NCBI RefSeq assembly: GCF_005502275.1
Contig: NZ_SWLZ01000009.1
Span: forward strand, 1-64,000
Length of the DNA stretch: 64,000 nt
Direction: 5' to 3'
Source of the DNA: Robertmurraya siralis
GTDB lineage: Bacteria; Bacillota; Bacilli; Bacillales; Cytobacillaceae
Shown: piece after piece, positions 1 through 7,265 of the stretch
Layout: each line of letters starts with the position of its first letter
How positions within the stretch are numbered: position 1 is the stretch's first letter
The notes under the pieces: model-generated
Told to the model about the DNA's origin: nothing
What the model saw: only the letters and a program-made list of their open reading frames with translations
Databases searched by the model: none
Position numbers and translations under genes: made by a program

Positions 1-72
1 TTGAGCTCTAGGAATGTTGTATCTTTTAAAGTTTTGAAAATGGTCATGATGCAATTCGCATTTTATATTCAT
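1..72 (-). CDS. Partial phage gene, probable DNA methyltransferase N-terminus
   Basis: Only the first 24 codons are in the window; the gene runs off the left edge. The ATG at 70-72 follows a strong AGGAGGGG ribosome binding site with good spacing. The peptide starts MNIKCELHHDHFQNFKRY. From memory this resembles the start of phage and ICE-borne DNA methyltransferases of Firmicutes, but the catalytic motifs lie outside the window, so the product is an inference. It is the most downstream visible gene of the leftward prophage operon. Confidence 0.45.
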   Translation of the reverse strand, partial: MNIKCELHHDHFQNFKRYNIPRAQ

Positions 73-115
73 AGTTCCCCTCCTAACCTAGTAAACTTAA
101 TAATTCAAGAGTTGA

Positions 116-397
116 TTAATCTACACCAATCTTGGTGCAATCACTTTCCCTAACCCGATACACGTTCGTTTCATCTACACCACAACAGATGACATTCAAG
201 ACTTTTTCCATCTTGTTATGAATCTTTTCTTCCTCCGGCCATTTGACAGGAACATCAACCCAAGTATTTGATTCAAGAGAACCAACTACTTTATGAATAT
301 AAAATTCATTGGGAACACCATAGCGAAGCATTTCAATTTTTACGTAATCACCAAAATCGATTTCATTCTTTCGACCATATCCAGTAAATACACTCAT
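116..397 (-). CDS. Hypothetical prophage protein, 93 aa
   Basis: A 93-residue soluble protein that I do not recognise. The ATG overlaps the stop of the upstream gene in an ATGA arrangement, so the two are probably translationally coupled. It has no signal peptide or membrane segment. Two adjacent cysteines (VICCG) and one further Cys near the C-terminus are visible but do not form a clear metal-binding motif. It belongs to the leftward early operon of the prophage. No function is proposed. Confidence 0.6.
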   Translation of the reverse strand: MSVFTGYGRKNEIDFGDYVKIEMLRYGVPNEFYIHKVVGSLESNTWVDVPVKWPEEEKIHNKMEKVLNVICCGVDETNVYRVRESDCTKIGVD

Positions 398-699
398 TTA
401 CCTTCCTCCAATAACTCTGGATTTTCGTAAATTCTATTTTTAATAGTTGACCAGTCCACATTGTAATGTTTCGCTATCCAATTAATACTCTTTCCGTTCA
501 ATAAAAACTCTTTTAATTCGCTGATTGGAATATCATGTCGCTTTTTCATTTTCATTCCTTTTCGGTTTTTATTCGCTTTTGATATCTTTTTTCTCGTATG
601 TTCTGAAACGAATTTCCCTTTATTGTGATAGCTGTTATGTGCGGAATTGATAACTACAGATACAAATCTATAAATTAAACCCATCCACCTTTTCGTCAA
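394..699 (-). CDS. Small DNA-binding protein with NUMOD3-like motif and HTH
   Basis: The ORF encodes up to 101 residues. Around residues 33-48 is a basic stretch (SEHTRKKISKANKNRKG) that resembles the NUMOD3 DNA-binding motif found attached to phage homing endonucleases. The C-terminal 50 residues (ISELKEFLLNGKSINWIAKHYNVDW, given here in outline only by its ends ISEL and NVDW) look like a helix-turn-helix. No nuclease domain is present, so this may be a free-standing DNA-binding remnant of a homing nuclease. The start is uncertain. An internal ATG at MKKRHDIP has a better Shine-Dalgarno sequence (AAAAGGA) and would give about 51 residues. The long form overlaps the end of the tyrosine recombinase gene by about 30 bases. 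Confidence 0.5.
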   Translation of the reverse strand: MTKRWMGLIYRFVSVVINSAHNSYHNKGKFVSEHTRKKISKANKNRKGMKMKKRHDIPISELKEFLLNGKSINWIAKHYNVDWSTIKNRIYENPELLEEGK

Positions 700-1219
700 T
701 AATGTCTTGAGTGATACCTATATACCTCATAGTTACCGCAGGGGATGAATGATTAAATATTTGTTGCAGGACTGCTACGTCTTTGTATTGCTGGTAAAAA
801 TGATATCCAAACGTCTTACGCAAGGTGTGAGTGCCTATCTCTTCAAGTCCTACCTCTTTTGCTGCAGCATTTAGTATTTTCCAAGCTTGTACTCGATGTA
901 TTCTGTCCTGTCCTCGCCGCGACTGAAATAGATATGATGCTTTATCCTTGTGAATCGTAAACTTGCTGATATGCTCCTGGAGTTCGTTGTTAATCCTAAA
1001 CCGTTTTAACTTACCTGTTTTTTGTTCAGTGATGACGATATGGCTTTTACCCCTTACGTCGCTTACCTTTAGAGCAAGCAAATCACTTATTCTCAAACCG
1101 GTGTTAATACCTAACGTAAACAAGAAATAATTCCTATAATGTTGCTTCAATAGAACTTCTTTCATAGCTTCAATATCAGCTTTATTACGAATAGGTTGTA
1201 CGGTTTTCAACGGTCTCAC
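668..1219 (-). CDS. Short tyrosine recombinase (prophage)
   Basis: A 183-residue tyrosine recombinase made almost only of the catalytic domain. All expected active-site residues are visible: Arg43 (TGLRISDLL), the beta-hairpin Lys67 (QKTGK), His131 and Arg134 (HTLRKTFG), His157 (NHSS) and the nucleophile Tyr166 (RYIGI). The usual N-terminal SAM-like core-binding domain of XerC/D or phage integrases is missing or very short. The prophage already has a serine integrase at its end, so this enzyme is probably not the main integrase. Resolution of multimers or DNA inversion are possible roles, but both are inference. It sits in the leftward early operon. Confidence 0.85.
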   Translation of the reverse strand: MRPLKTVQPIRNKADIEAMKEVLLKQHYRNYFLFTLGINTGLRISDLLALKVSDVRGKSHIVITEQKTGKLKRFRINNELQEHISKFTIHKDKASYLFQSRRGQDRIHRVQAWKILNAAAKEVGLEEIGTHTLRKTFGYHFYQQYKDVAVLQQIFNHSSPAVTMRYIGITQDIIDEKVDGFNL

Positions 1220-1269
1220 TCCTTTAAGATATTAGTCTTCTAATCCCTTAAACTCGTAAGTTCCAGCAT

Positions 1270-1449
1270 TTAATCTTCCCAGTACCCTACCAAGCACACT
1301 AAAGCGCCTACAATAACCATGAAAACAGGCAGCAACCACTTCCAAATAGGATGTTTTTCATTCAGGAGAAAGAAATCATCTTTCTCCTTTTTCGGTACAA
1401 CTATTTCTGCTTTTTTATATTCCTCTGCTAGTTTGTCTAAGGCATTCAC
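1270..1449 (-). CDS. Small single-pass membrane protein of prophage, 59 aa
   Basis: A short ORF starting at GTG (1447-1449) behind an AAGGGAG ribosome binding site about 12 bases upstream. The N-terminal 35 residues are charged (LDKLAEEYKKAEIVVPKKEK) and the rest is a hydrophobic segment (WKWLLPVFMVIVGALVCLVG) ending YWED. It therefore looks like a cytosolic stub with a C-terminal membrane anchor. The ORF fits tightly between the tyrosine recombinase and the ERF gene in the same direction. I do not recognise a family. Confidence 0.55.
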   Translation of the reverse strand: MNALDKLAEEYKKAEIVVPKKEKDDFFLLNEKHPIWKWLLPVFMVIVGALVCLVGYWED

Positions 1450-1456
1450 AGAAACA

Positions 1457-2098
1457 TCAAGCTCCCTTCTTATTTATTTTTTCTTCTTTCCACCCATTCA
1501 AGATGGAAATTGCTTGAGATGCCTGTTGTTTAGTGAGTTCAGTTACATCAGAAAATTTAATTTTCAATTTGACTGCTAACGATTCGTAAATAACAGAGTC
1601 TTCAACCTTCCCATGTAATGCAAGCTCTTTTACAAGAGATTTCACCATTCCTACTTGTTTACTCGAAATAGAATCATTTTTCTGATGCGTGTTTTGCGGC
1701 GCTCCCTTTTCCGCTTCATTACCATCGTCATCCACATCACTCACAATCCCAAAGGCGGAAGATAGGGAGTATCTTCTTGCGTACGTGGTAGCGCTTCCTA
1801 CGCCTTGTGCTGTCTTTTTTTCAAGTGGTAATATGAAGGGGTCAAACTCTATAAACTGTCCGCTAGTGTGGAAAATAACTGTAACAACACCTACCCCATT
1901 TTCATTACTGACTGGCATCTGCGTGTAAGATAATCCGTGTTTAGGCGCGCAATCATGAATAGCTTTAACTGTTCCATCTAAGGTGACGTACTTAGATTTA
2001 AAATGAGGGTTTTCTCCACTTTTTTCCGGTTGTTTAACCTCTTGTTGAAACGTTCCCAAAGCCTTAGCAATTTCAGCGATACTTTCACTGGTTTTCAT
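1457..2098 (-). CDS. erf: ERF-family single-strand annealing protein
   Basis: Phage recombination protein of the ERF superfamily, which anneals complementary single strands during recombination and genome circularisation. The N-terminal 120 residues carry the family pattern: HFKSKYVTLDG, the HGLSYTQMPV segment and the conserved GSATTYARRYSLSSAFGI stretch, followed by an acidic VSDVDDDGNEA tail. The C-terminal 80 residues are variable and lysine-rich. I chose the ATG at 2096-2098, which follows TTAGGAGTG with proper spacing and overlaps the stop of the 36-residue ORF; a TTG lies one codon further upstream. The Gam-like gene sits two genes upstream, so together they form a recombination module. 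Confidence 0.9.
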   Translation of the reverse strand: MKTSESIAEIAKALGTFQQEVKQPEKSGENPHFKSKYVTLDGTVKAIHDCAPKHGLSYTQMPVSNENGVGVVTVIFHTSGQFIEFDPFILPLEKKTAQGVGSATTYARRYSLSSAFGIVSDVDDDGNEAEKGAPQNTHQKNDSISSKQVGMVKSLVKELALHGKVEDSVIYESLAVKLKIKFSDVTELTKQQASQAISILNGWKEEKINKKGA

Positions 2099-2208
2099 CA
2101 ATCAATCACTCCTAACTGTTCTAATTCATACAAGGTAAGCTCTCTATATCCACTGACATAACGGTCATCTTTTATACACAACTTTCCGTTTACTTCAATC
2201 ACATCCAT
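2098..2208 (-). CDS. Prophage micro-ORF, 36 aa
   Basis: An ATG at 2206-2208 follows AGGAGGT by seven bases, one of the best ribosome binding sites in the prophage. The encoded peptide begins MDVIEVNGKLCIKDDRYVSG and ends LEQLGVID. Its TGA overlaps the ATG of the ERF gene (TGATG), so translation is probably coupled. It may be a leader peptide or a small protein of its own. I know no family. Confidence 0.55.
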   Translation of the reverse strand: MDVIEVNGKLCIKDDRYVSGYRELTLYELEQLGVID

Positions 2209-2249
2209 ACACTTGACCTCCTGTGGTATGATAAAAGTAGGTGTTTTTC

Positions 2250-2286
2250 AAAGGGGCTAATTCAGATGGCGGTCTGATTAGCCTTT
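2250..2286. terminator. Stem-loop between gam-like gene and ERF module
   Basis: An inverted repeat pairs AAAGGGGCTAATTCAGA (2250-2266) with TCTGATTAGCCTTT (2273-2286) with one bulge and a short loop. On the minus strand it lies just after the stop of the Gam-like gene. Only a short T stretch follows, so it may be a weak terminator, an attenuator or a processing site inside the early operon. Confidence 0.45.
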
Positions 2287-2289
2287 TCA

Positions 2290-2862
2290 CTAATCCAATT
2301 TAATTTCAAACTTTTCATTCCTCTCGACTACGGTCACACCTGGAACAACTTCCCCATTTTCATCAATAAGCTTTCCATCGTAAACTGAACATTTTTTCTT
2401 GAGTTCTGCCCAATCCGTAGACTCTTTCACTTTGATAAACCCTGTTGACTTGGCATAAGAGAACAATTCTTCTTCGTTCTTTACAAATTCCGGCTGTTGT
2501 TTCTTTAAACTGATTTTTCCATGTGGTAAAGAAATGGTTTTCTTTGGCTTTTTTCCAGCTTCTACTTGTTTGGCAACTTCTTCACGAAGATAAAATTCTA
2601 GTTGGTCTGAGTAAAACTGTTGCTTTTCTACAAATTCTTTCTTTGCTTCAACTCCCCAGTCTTTGATTTTTTCAATTTTTGCTAAGAATGGTGCTATTTG
2701 AGTTTCTATAATTGAATCAATTTCCTTTTGCTTTTCATCAAAATAAGCAATTCTGCGACTAGCTTCTGCGGCTGTTTCGAGGTCTGTTACTCTAAATGGT
2801 TGGTAAACAACTTCTTGCTCTTGTTCTTCAATTTCGGTTAATACAGCTTCTAATGGCTTCAT
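2290..2862 (-). CDS. Gam-like host-nuclease inhibitor family protein
   Basis: A 190-residue protein that matches, from memory, the host-nuclease inhibitor (Mu Gam-like) family of Gram-positive phages. Residues 25-110 form a long charged coiled coil (EKQKEIDSIIETQIAPFLAK, then WGVEAKKEFVEKQQFYSDQL). A beta-rich segment follows: TISLPHGKISLKKQQPEF, residues VKESTDWAELKKKC, and a C-terminal VVPGVTVVERNEKFEI strand. Gam proteins bind DNA ends and protect them from exonuclease. The adjacent ERF gene supports a recombination role. The start ATG follows AGGAGAGGGG. Confidence 0.8.
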   Translation of the reverse strand: MKPLEAVLTEIEEQEQEVVYQPFRVTDLETAAEASRRIAYFDEKQKEIDSIIETQIAPFLAKIEKIKDWGVEAKKEFVEKQQFYSDQLEFYLREEVAKQVEAGKKPKKTISLPHGKISLKKQQPEFVKNEEELFSYAKSTGFIKVKESTDWAELKKKCSVYDGKLIDENGEVVPGVTVVERNEKFEIKLD

Positions 2863-2864
2863 AT

Positions 2865-3257
2865 TTAAATCCCCTCTCCTTTGTGTAAATCAAAGCTACT
2901 GACATAATCCTCTGAACGCATATCCTCTTTCATGACTTCGTTAATTAAAAACTCTTCATCAACGAATGGCAGTGGTTCTCGAGTTGGCGATTGTGGTACA
3001 TAACTAAAACATCCTCTTATTTGTCCAGTGTTAACAGTAAAGTCATGCACGTTTAATTCTTTGTTATCAGTGTTTTCGATAATTTCAACAGAGCCTAGAG
3101 CATCTTGAAACCTCTCTGCGAATTGCAGCGCTTCTTCTCTTGTGGTTTCATCCCACGGTAATACTGTTTGTTGATTATAGTGGCTCATGTGGATTGTAAG
3201 GAATCCTCCACGGTCAATAACCTCACTTACGACTTGCAACAATAATTCTTTATTCAT
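2865..3257 (-). CDS. Hypothetical prophage protein, 130 aa
   Basis: A soluble acidic protein of 130 residues ending two bases before the Gam-like gene. I do not recognise it. The N-terminal half looks alpha/beta (LLLQVVSEVIDRGGFLTIHM), with a WDETTREEALQFAERF helix; the C-terminal 40 residues are acidic and probably disordered. The position directly upstream of gam and erf suggests a recombination or replication accessory protein, but this is context only. The ATG has an AGGAGG-type site. Confidence 0.6.
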   Translation of the reverse strand: MNKELLLQVVSEVIDRGGFLTIHMSHYNQQTVLPWDETTREEALQFAERFQDALGSVEIIENTDNKELNVHDFTVNTGQIRGCFSYVPQSPTREPLPFVDEEFLINEVMKEDMRSEDYVSSFDLHKGEGI

Positions 3258-3269
3258 TTTTCATTCCTC

Positions 3270-3377
3270 CTAAGAAATTTTTTGTTTTTGCTCCATGGCT
3301 TGAATGATTTTTGGTAACGATGTCTTCTTCATAAACTCAAGCATCAAATTAATTGTTTTTTCGGATGGTTTATTCAT
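3270..3377 (-). CDS. Prophage micro-ORF, 35 aa
   Basis: An ATG at 3375-3377 lies behind GGAGGTAAAT with ideal spacing. The peptide starts MNKPSEKTINLMLEFMKKTS and ends AMEQKQKIS, so it is a basic amphipathic helix. The next gene's ribosome binding site overlaps its stop codon (TTAGGAGG). Coding evidence is the strong site, tight packing and same strand. Function unknown. Confidence 0.55.
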   Translation of the reverse strand: MNKPSEKTINLMLEFMKKTSLPKIIQAMEQKQKIS

Positions 3378-3402
3378 ATTTACCTCCTTTAAAAAGGAAT
3401 TT

Positions 3403-3699
3403 TCACTTAATGACTCGAAGATTTAATCGTTTCAGTTCCGCTTCTGCATTCTTCTTTGATTGAGTATAACTTTCGTTTATTTGTTTTAATAAAGTTTTGA
3501 AAACATTTAAATTTTCCCCGTTTTTATCGTGTACAAGCAAATTTACAAGATATTCAGAAATAACAGGACCAGCATATTCTTGAACTTGAAAATCCGAAAG
3601 TTCCCCCTTTTCTCCCTTCTTTAAGATTTCCGCGCATTCATCATCAAAAATCCAAATACATTCATTTTCCAAAGCTTCTTTAAATGATATAACTTCCAA
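3403..3699 (-). CDS. Hypothetical prophage protein, 98 aa
   Basis: A 98-residue acidic soluble protein, first part MEVISFKEALENECIWIFDD and a helical lysine-rich C-terminus ending RLNLRVIK. I do not recognise a family. It lies between the antirepressor and the 35-residue ORF in the leftward early operon, preceded by AGGAGGT. A regulatory or replication accessory role is possible but unsupported. Confidence 0.6.
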   Translation of the reverse strand: MEVISFKEALENECIWIFDDECAEILKKGEKGELSDFQVQEYAGPVISEYLVNLLVHDKNGENLNVFKTLLKQINESYTQSKKNAEAELKRLNLRVIK

Positions 3700-3720
3700 T
3701 TCTATGACTACCTCCTGTTG

Positions 3721-4536
3721 TTAATAAGTAAGGGCTTTATCATCTTTCTTAACATCTGATAAAAACTCATTAATAAAATATAACTGCCCTTTTCCAGTGA
3801 CTTTAGGTGTGAAGGTTGTTTTTAATTCTCCATTGTTCCCTGTATGAACATGTTCCTTTACTTCAAATAAACCTAAGTTCAAACTTCTTTGAGTCGGCTT
3901 ATTAAACATGTTCCCTTTCTTTTTACACAAGTACCCATTTTCTCTGAGCCATATAAACAACCGATTTTGACCCATATCTACTCCTTTTTGTTTGAGTATT
4001 GCTGCTAAGTCCTTAACAAGAATAGAATTGGATGAAACCTCAATAGCTTCAGCTAAAACTACTTTAGGTTTTTGATTTTCCAAAGTTTTAGTAAGCTCTT
4101 TATTTTGAATTAACAGTTCTCTGTTTTGTTCTAAAGCAGAAGCAATTGCTAACTTTGAAGTGTCATCGATTAGTGGTAACCAAGAGTTAACGAAATCAAT
4201 AGCTCTGTTTTGTTCAACGTATCCACCTGTTTTTCTAATAGTAGGAATAACCTCATGAGTTATCCATCGTTTAAATTCTTTTGCTTCTGGTTTACGGCTT
4301 CTTAATACCAAAGAATATAGACCAGGTTCATTGATAGCAGTTACTTGCTGAGAACCTCCAAGGGTGTCCACTAATACCGACTCCCTTTCATCCTCATCTA
4401 AACGAGATACTGCATCTCGATGTTTTTCAATTTCCAAAACCCTACATACATCCTTTGCTACAAACCAAGGTTCACCATCTCTTAATACAGTGCGCACTTC
4501 ACTACGTTTGAAATTGAATATTTTTAATTGGTCCAT
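3721..4536 (-). CDS. Phage antirepressor (BRO-N plus KilA-C domains)
   Basis: A 271-residue antirepressor. Residues 1-110 form a BRO-N domain (VLRDGEPWFVAKDVCRVLEI, then GLYSLVLRSRKPEAKEFKRW and HEVIPTIRKTGGY). Residues 150 to about 262 form a KilA-C DNA-binding domain (ILVKDLAAILKQKGVDMGQN, then LFIWLRENGYL). A coiled linker separates them. Proteins of this layout counter the phage repressor or activate early genes after induction. It is the second gene of the leftward early operon, after the Cro-like regulator. The start ATG lies behind GGAGGTAAAAA. Confidence 0.9.
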   Translation of the reverse strand: MDQLKIFNFKRSEVRTVLRDGEPWFVAKDVCRVLEIEKHRDAVSRLDEDERESVLVDTLGGSQQVTAINEPGLYSLVLRSRKPEAKEFKRWITHEVIPTIRKTGGYVEQNRAIDFVNSWLPLIDDTSKLAIASALEQNRELLIQNKELTKTLENQKPKVVLAEAIEVSSNSILVKDLAAILKQKGVDMGQNRLFIWLRENGYLCKKKGNMFNKPTQRSLNLGLFEVKEHVHTGNNGELKTTFTPKVTGKGQLYFINEFLSDVKKDDKALTY

Positions 4537-4565
4537 TTTTTACCTCCAGATAGGATTTTGTAGTA

Positions 4566-4784
4566 TTATTTAGCTTCTTTTTTGTTGATTGATAAATCAA
4601 TCAAAATATCTTCAAATTTTACATTGAAAATTTGGGATATTTCCATTAAGCTTAAGGAACTAGGAATAGAAATACCATTCTCCCACCTCGAAATCATTTC
4701 GGGTGGCTTTGTTTTTCTGAATTTCATACCTAATTCCTTTTGGGTCCACCCTTTTTGAAGCCTAAGTTCTTTTAGTGTGGGCAT
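4566..4784 (-). CDS. Cro-like XRE-family repressor
   Basis: A 72-residue helix-turn-helix protein. Residues 1-60 form an XRE fold: LRLQKGWTQKELGMKFRKT, the recognition region ISRWENG and ISIPSSLSLMEISQIFNV. I chose the ATG at 4782-4784 because AAGGAGGGG lies just upstream; a longer reading would put this site inside the gene. It is the first gene leftward from the divergent promoter region opposite the CI-type repressor, the usual place of Cro. It probably controls the lytic/lysogenic choice by binding the intergenic operators. Confidence 0.85.
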   Translation of the reverse strand: MPTLKELRLQKGWTQKELGMKFRKTKPPEMISRWENGISIPSSLSLMEISQIFNVKFEDILIDLSINKKEAK

Positions 4785-4824
4785 TTTAACCCCTCCTTTC
4801 AAACGATTTTGACTTTATAATCAA

Positions 4825-4853
4825 ATATTAATACATGTTGATTGATTAGTCAA
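4825..4853 (-). promoter_or_regulatory. Leftward early promoter with overlapping operator candidate
   Basis: On the minus strand there is a -35 TTGACT (4848-4853), a 17-base spacer and a -10 TAATAT (4825-4830), an excellent SigA promoter in front of the Cro-like gene. A 16-base near-palindrome TTGATTGATTAGTCAA (4838-4853) covers the -35 box and is the best operator candidate for the CI or Cro protein. Confidence 0.75.
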
Positions 4854-4882
4854 TGATTATTTTTAATTTTTTTTAATTTCTT

Positions 4883-4911
4883 TTGATTAACAAGTTAAGA
4901 AACTATAAAAT
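4883..4911 (+). promoter_or_regulatory. Rightward promoter of the CI-type repressor gene
   Basis: TTGATT (4883-4888), a 17-base spacer and TAAAAT (4906-4911) precede the repressor gene and its AAAGGAG site. The spacer contains TTAAC-AA-GTTAA (4887-4898), a second candidate operator. The two promoters diverge over about 30 bases, the standard geometry of a phage switch. Confidence 0.65.
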
Positions 4912-4942
4912 AAAATATAGATAAAGAAAGGAGTAATAGAAA

Positions 4943-5743
4943 ATGAACAAATATGCTGATTACTTAGATGAATTAATCACTAAGTCAAATATGACTTTAA
5001 CTGATATCTCAAATAAATGTGCTGATGAAGGGGTAAAAATCACCGTTTCTTATTTAAGTAAACTACGCAACGGAAAAATGAGACCGCCATCTTTCAAAAT
5101 TTCCGCTGTTCTTGCGAAAGTATTAAGAACCACTCCCGAAAAGCTCATTGCTTTAAGTAAATATGTTGGTAATGAATATGATGAAGACGAATTAAAAGAA
5201 GCAATTTACACGGTTTATCCTGATTTAGATGAAATGCAAGTAATGGAAAAAACCATTTTAGTCAATCAATTTTGGCGTGATCTATCACTTAAGGATTTAG
5301 AAATTGAAAAATTTACAAATGATTTAAACGACGAAAATTCTTTTCAATCTATTATTACTGTTCCTGTTTTGGGAAACATTGCAGCTGGAAATCCTATTTT
5401 AGCATCTGATCACATTGAAGAATGGACTGACATACCAAATATGTGGAATTTAGATGAAGAGGAAATTTTTGTTTTAAAAGTTAAAGGCGATTCAATGATT
5501 GGTAGTAGAATTCATGATGGGGATAAAGTAATTGTTAAAATCCAACAAGAAGTAGAATCTGGTGAAATTGCAGTTGTGAATGTAAATGGGAACGACGCAA
5601 CACTTAAACGTGTAAGAAAAATAAATGGTCAAACGTTCTTGTATCCGGATAACCCTAAATACGAACCTGTTATTGTAGACAATGAAAATGCTCGAATCAT
5701 AGGAAAGGTGATACAAGTAATGTTTGAACCTGGAAGGAGATAG
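4943..5743 (+). CDS. CI-type repressor with LexA-like (S24) self-cleavage domain
   Basis: A 266-residue lysogeny repressor. Residues 1-70 form an XRE helix-turn-helix (MTLTDISNKCADEGVKITVS, SYLSKLRNGKMRPPSF). The C-terminal S24 peptidase shows the cleavage site AAGNP at residues 147-151, the nucleophile Ser184 (GDSMIG) and general base Lys222 (ATLKRV). This arrangement means the repressor should cleave itself when RecA filaments form, so the prophage should be SOS-inducible. It is transcribed divergently from the Cro-like gene and lies upstream of the integrase. Confidence 0.93.
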   Translation: MNKYADYLDELITKSNMTLTDISNKCADEGVKITVSYLSKLRNGKMRPPSFKISAVLAKVLRTTPEKLIALSKYVGNEYDEDELKEAIYTVYPDLDEMQVMEKTILVNQFWRDLSLKDLEIEKFTNDLNDENSFQSIITVPVLGNIAAGNPILASDHIEEWTDIPNMWNLDEEEIFVLKVKGDSMIGSRIHDGDKVIVKIQQEVESGEIAVVNVNGNDATLKRVRKINGQTFLYPDNPKYEPVIVDNENARIIGKVIQVMFEPGRR

Positions 5744-5810
5744 ACATTGAGAGGAAGCGTAAGAAAGAAAGGAAAAATTACATTGTTGAATCAAAGGTCG
5801 GTGTAATATT

Positions 5811-7265
5811 TTGAGAGTTGCAGCATATATTCGTGTCTCCACCCATATGCAAGTAGAAGATGGATATTCTTTATCAGCACAAAAGGAAAGATTAAATGCT
5901 TTTGCTTTTTCTCAGGGTTGGGAAATTGTTCAGTATTATGTTGATGAAGGTATTTCTGCTAAAGATATGGACAGACCCGAATTACAAAGAATGTTAAAAG
6001 GAGTTAAAGAAGGACTTTTCGATATTGTGCTAGTTTATAAATTGGACAGGCTTACTCGTTCAGTCATTGATTTAGATCATCTTTTAAAAGAATTCTCTAA
6101 ATATAATGTCATGTTTAAAAGCTCTACAGAGGTCTACGACACCACAACAGCCACAGGTAGACTATTTATAAGATTAGTTGCATCAATGGCACAATGGGAG
6201 CGTGAGAACCTCGGAGAACGCGTGAGAATGGGTATGCTCCAAAAAGCGCAAGAAGGAAAATGGGTAATCAATATGGCTCCTTTTGGTTATGACCTAGATG
6301 GCAAGGATAGCTTAAAAATAAACGCTACGGAAGCAGCTTTAGTTAAGGAAATTTATTCGATGTACATCAATGGTACAGGCATGCACAAAATTGCAAAGAT
6401 ACTTAACCAAAGGGGCTTATATACCAAAAAAAATAAACCATGGTCACAAGGAACGGTACAATATGTTTTAACCAATCCAATTTATATTGGCAACATGAGA
6501 TATAATTACCGTATTAATCCCGAACAATATTTTGAGGTAAAAGGAGTAATTCCTGAAATTGTTTCTACCGATGAATTCGAAATGGTTAAAAAAATAATTG
6601 ATAGTCGAGTAGGTTATCACCCAAGACGAGCTACTTCAAGATATATTTTCAGTGGGATATTAAAATGCGGTAGATGTGGCAAATCTTTAATAGGCAAGAG
6701 CAGCCAGACGACAAGAGAAGATAAAAAGTACTATTCGTATAATTATTATTGCAACAACCGCCAAAGAGGAATTTGTGACCTTCCTATAATCAATCAAAAT
6801 CATTTGGAACAAAAATTTCTTCAAGTGTTAGACAATATGGACATTTTGGAAGACGCTAAAAAGAAATCAGCACAAGACGCTTCAGAAAATGATGCTGATA
6901 ATACAAAGCTTATTAAACAATTGGAACAAGAATTGAAGGAAATCGAAGAAAGACGAACCCAATGGCAATACGGTTGGGCAAATAAAATGCTTTCCGACAC
7001 AGACTTCATGAAGAGAAAAAAAGAAGAAGATGAAAAAGAAAAAATGATTCTTAAGGAATTAGAAAACCTAAAGCCAAAAGAATCATCACGACCTATAGAC
7101 AATATAATCGAATTGTGGTCAGATGTAAAATTAAATTGGAATTATATGACTACCGAAGAAAAGAAGCAATTTGTAATGATTGTTTTTGAATCGATTGTTG
7201 TAGACCGTACCAGCATGAAGAAAAGTCCTGACGCTTACGTATTTAAAGAGGTTAATTTCAATTAA
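5811..7265 (+). CDS. int: Large serine integrase of the prophage
   Basis: A 484-residue large serine recombinase that would integrate and excise the prophage. The N-terminal catalytic domain starts AAYIRVSTHMQ with nucleophile Ser10; the recombinase domain follows (INGTGMHKIAKILNQRGLYT). A zinc ribbon has Cys286, Cys289, Cys314 and Cys322. A coiled coil (residues about 350-430) mediates synapsis. The start is TTG at 5811, the only start in the frame after the preceding stop, with a mediocre AAAGGTCGG site. The gene ends about 20 bases before the comGA junction, where an integrase gene next to its attachment site is expected. The weak start may keep integrase levels low. Confidence 0.95.
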   Translation: MRVAAYIRVSTHMQVEDGYSLSAQKERLNAFAFSQGWEIVQYYVDEGISAKDMDRPELQRMLKGVKEGLFDIVLVYKLDRLTRSVIDLDHLLKEFSKYNVMFKSSTEVYDTTTATGRLFIRLVASMAQWERENLGERVRMGMLQKAQEGKWVINMAPFGYDLDGKDSLKINATEAALVKEIYSMYINGTGMHKIAKILNQRGLYTKKNKPWSQGTVQYVLTNPIYIGNMRYNYRINPEQYFEVKGVIPEIVSTDEFEMVKKIIDSRVGYHPRRATSRYIFSGILKCGRCGKSLIGKSSQTTREDKKYYSYNYYCNNRQRGICDLPIINQNHLEQKFLQVLDNMDILEDAKKKSAQDASENDADNTKLIKQLEQELKEIEERRTQWQYGWANKMLSDTDFMKRKKEEDEKEKMILKELENLKPKESSRPIDNIIELWSDVKLNWNYMTTEEKKQFVMIVFESIVVDRTSMKKSPDAYVFKEVNFN

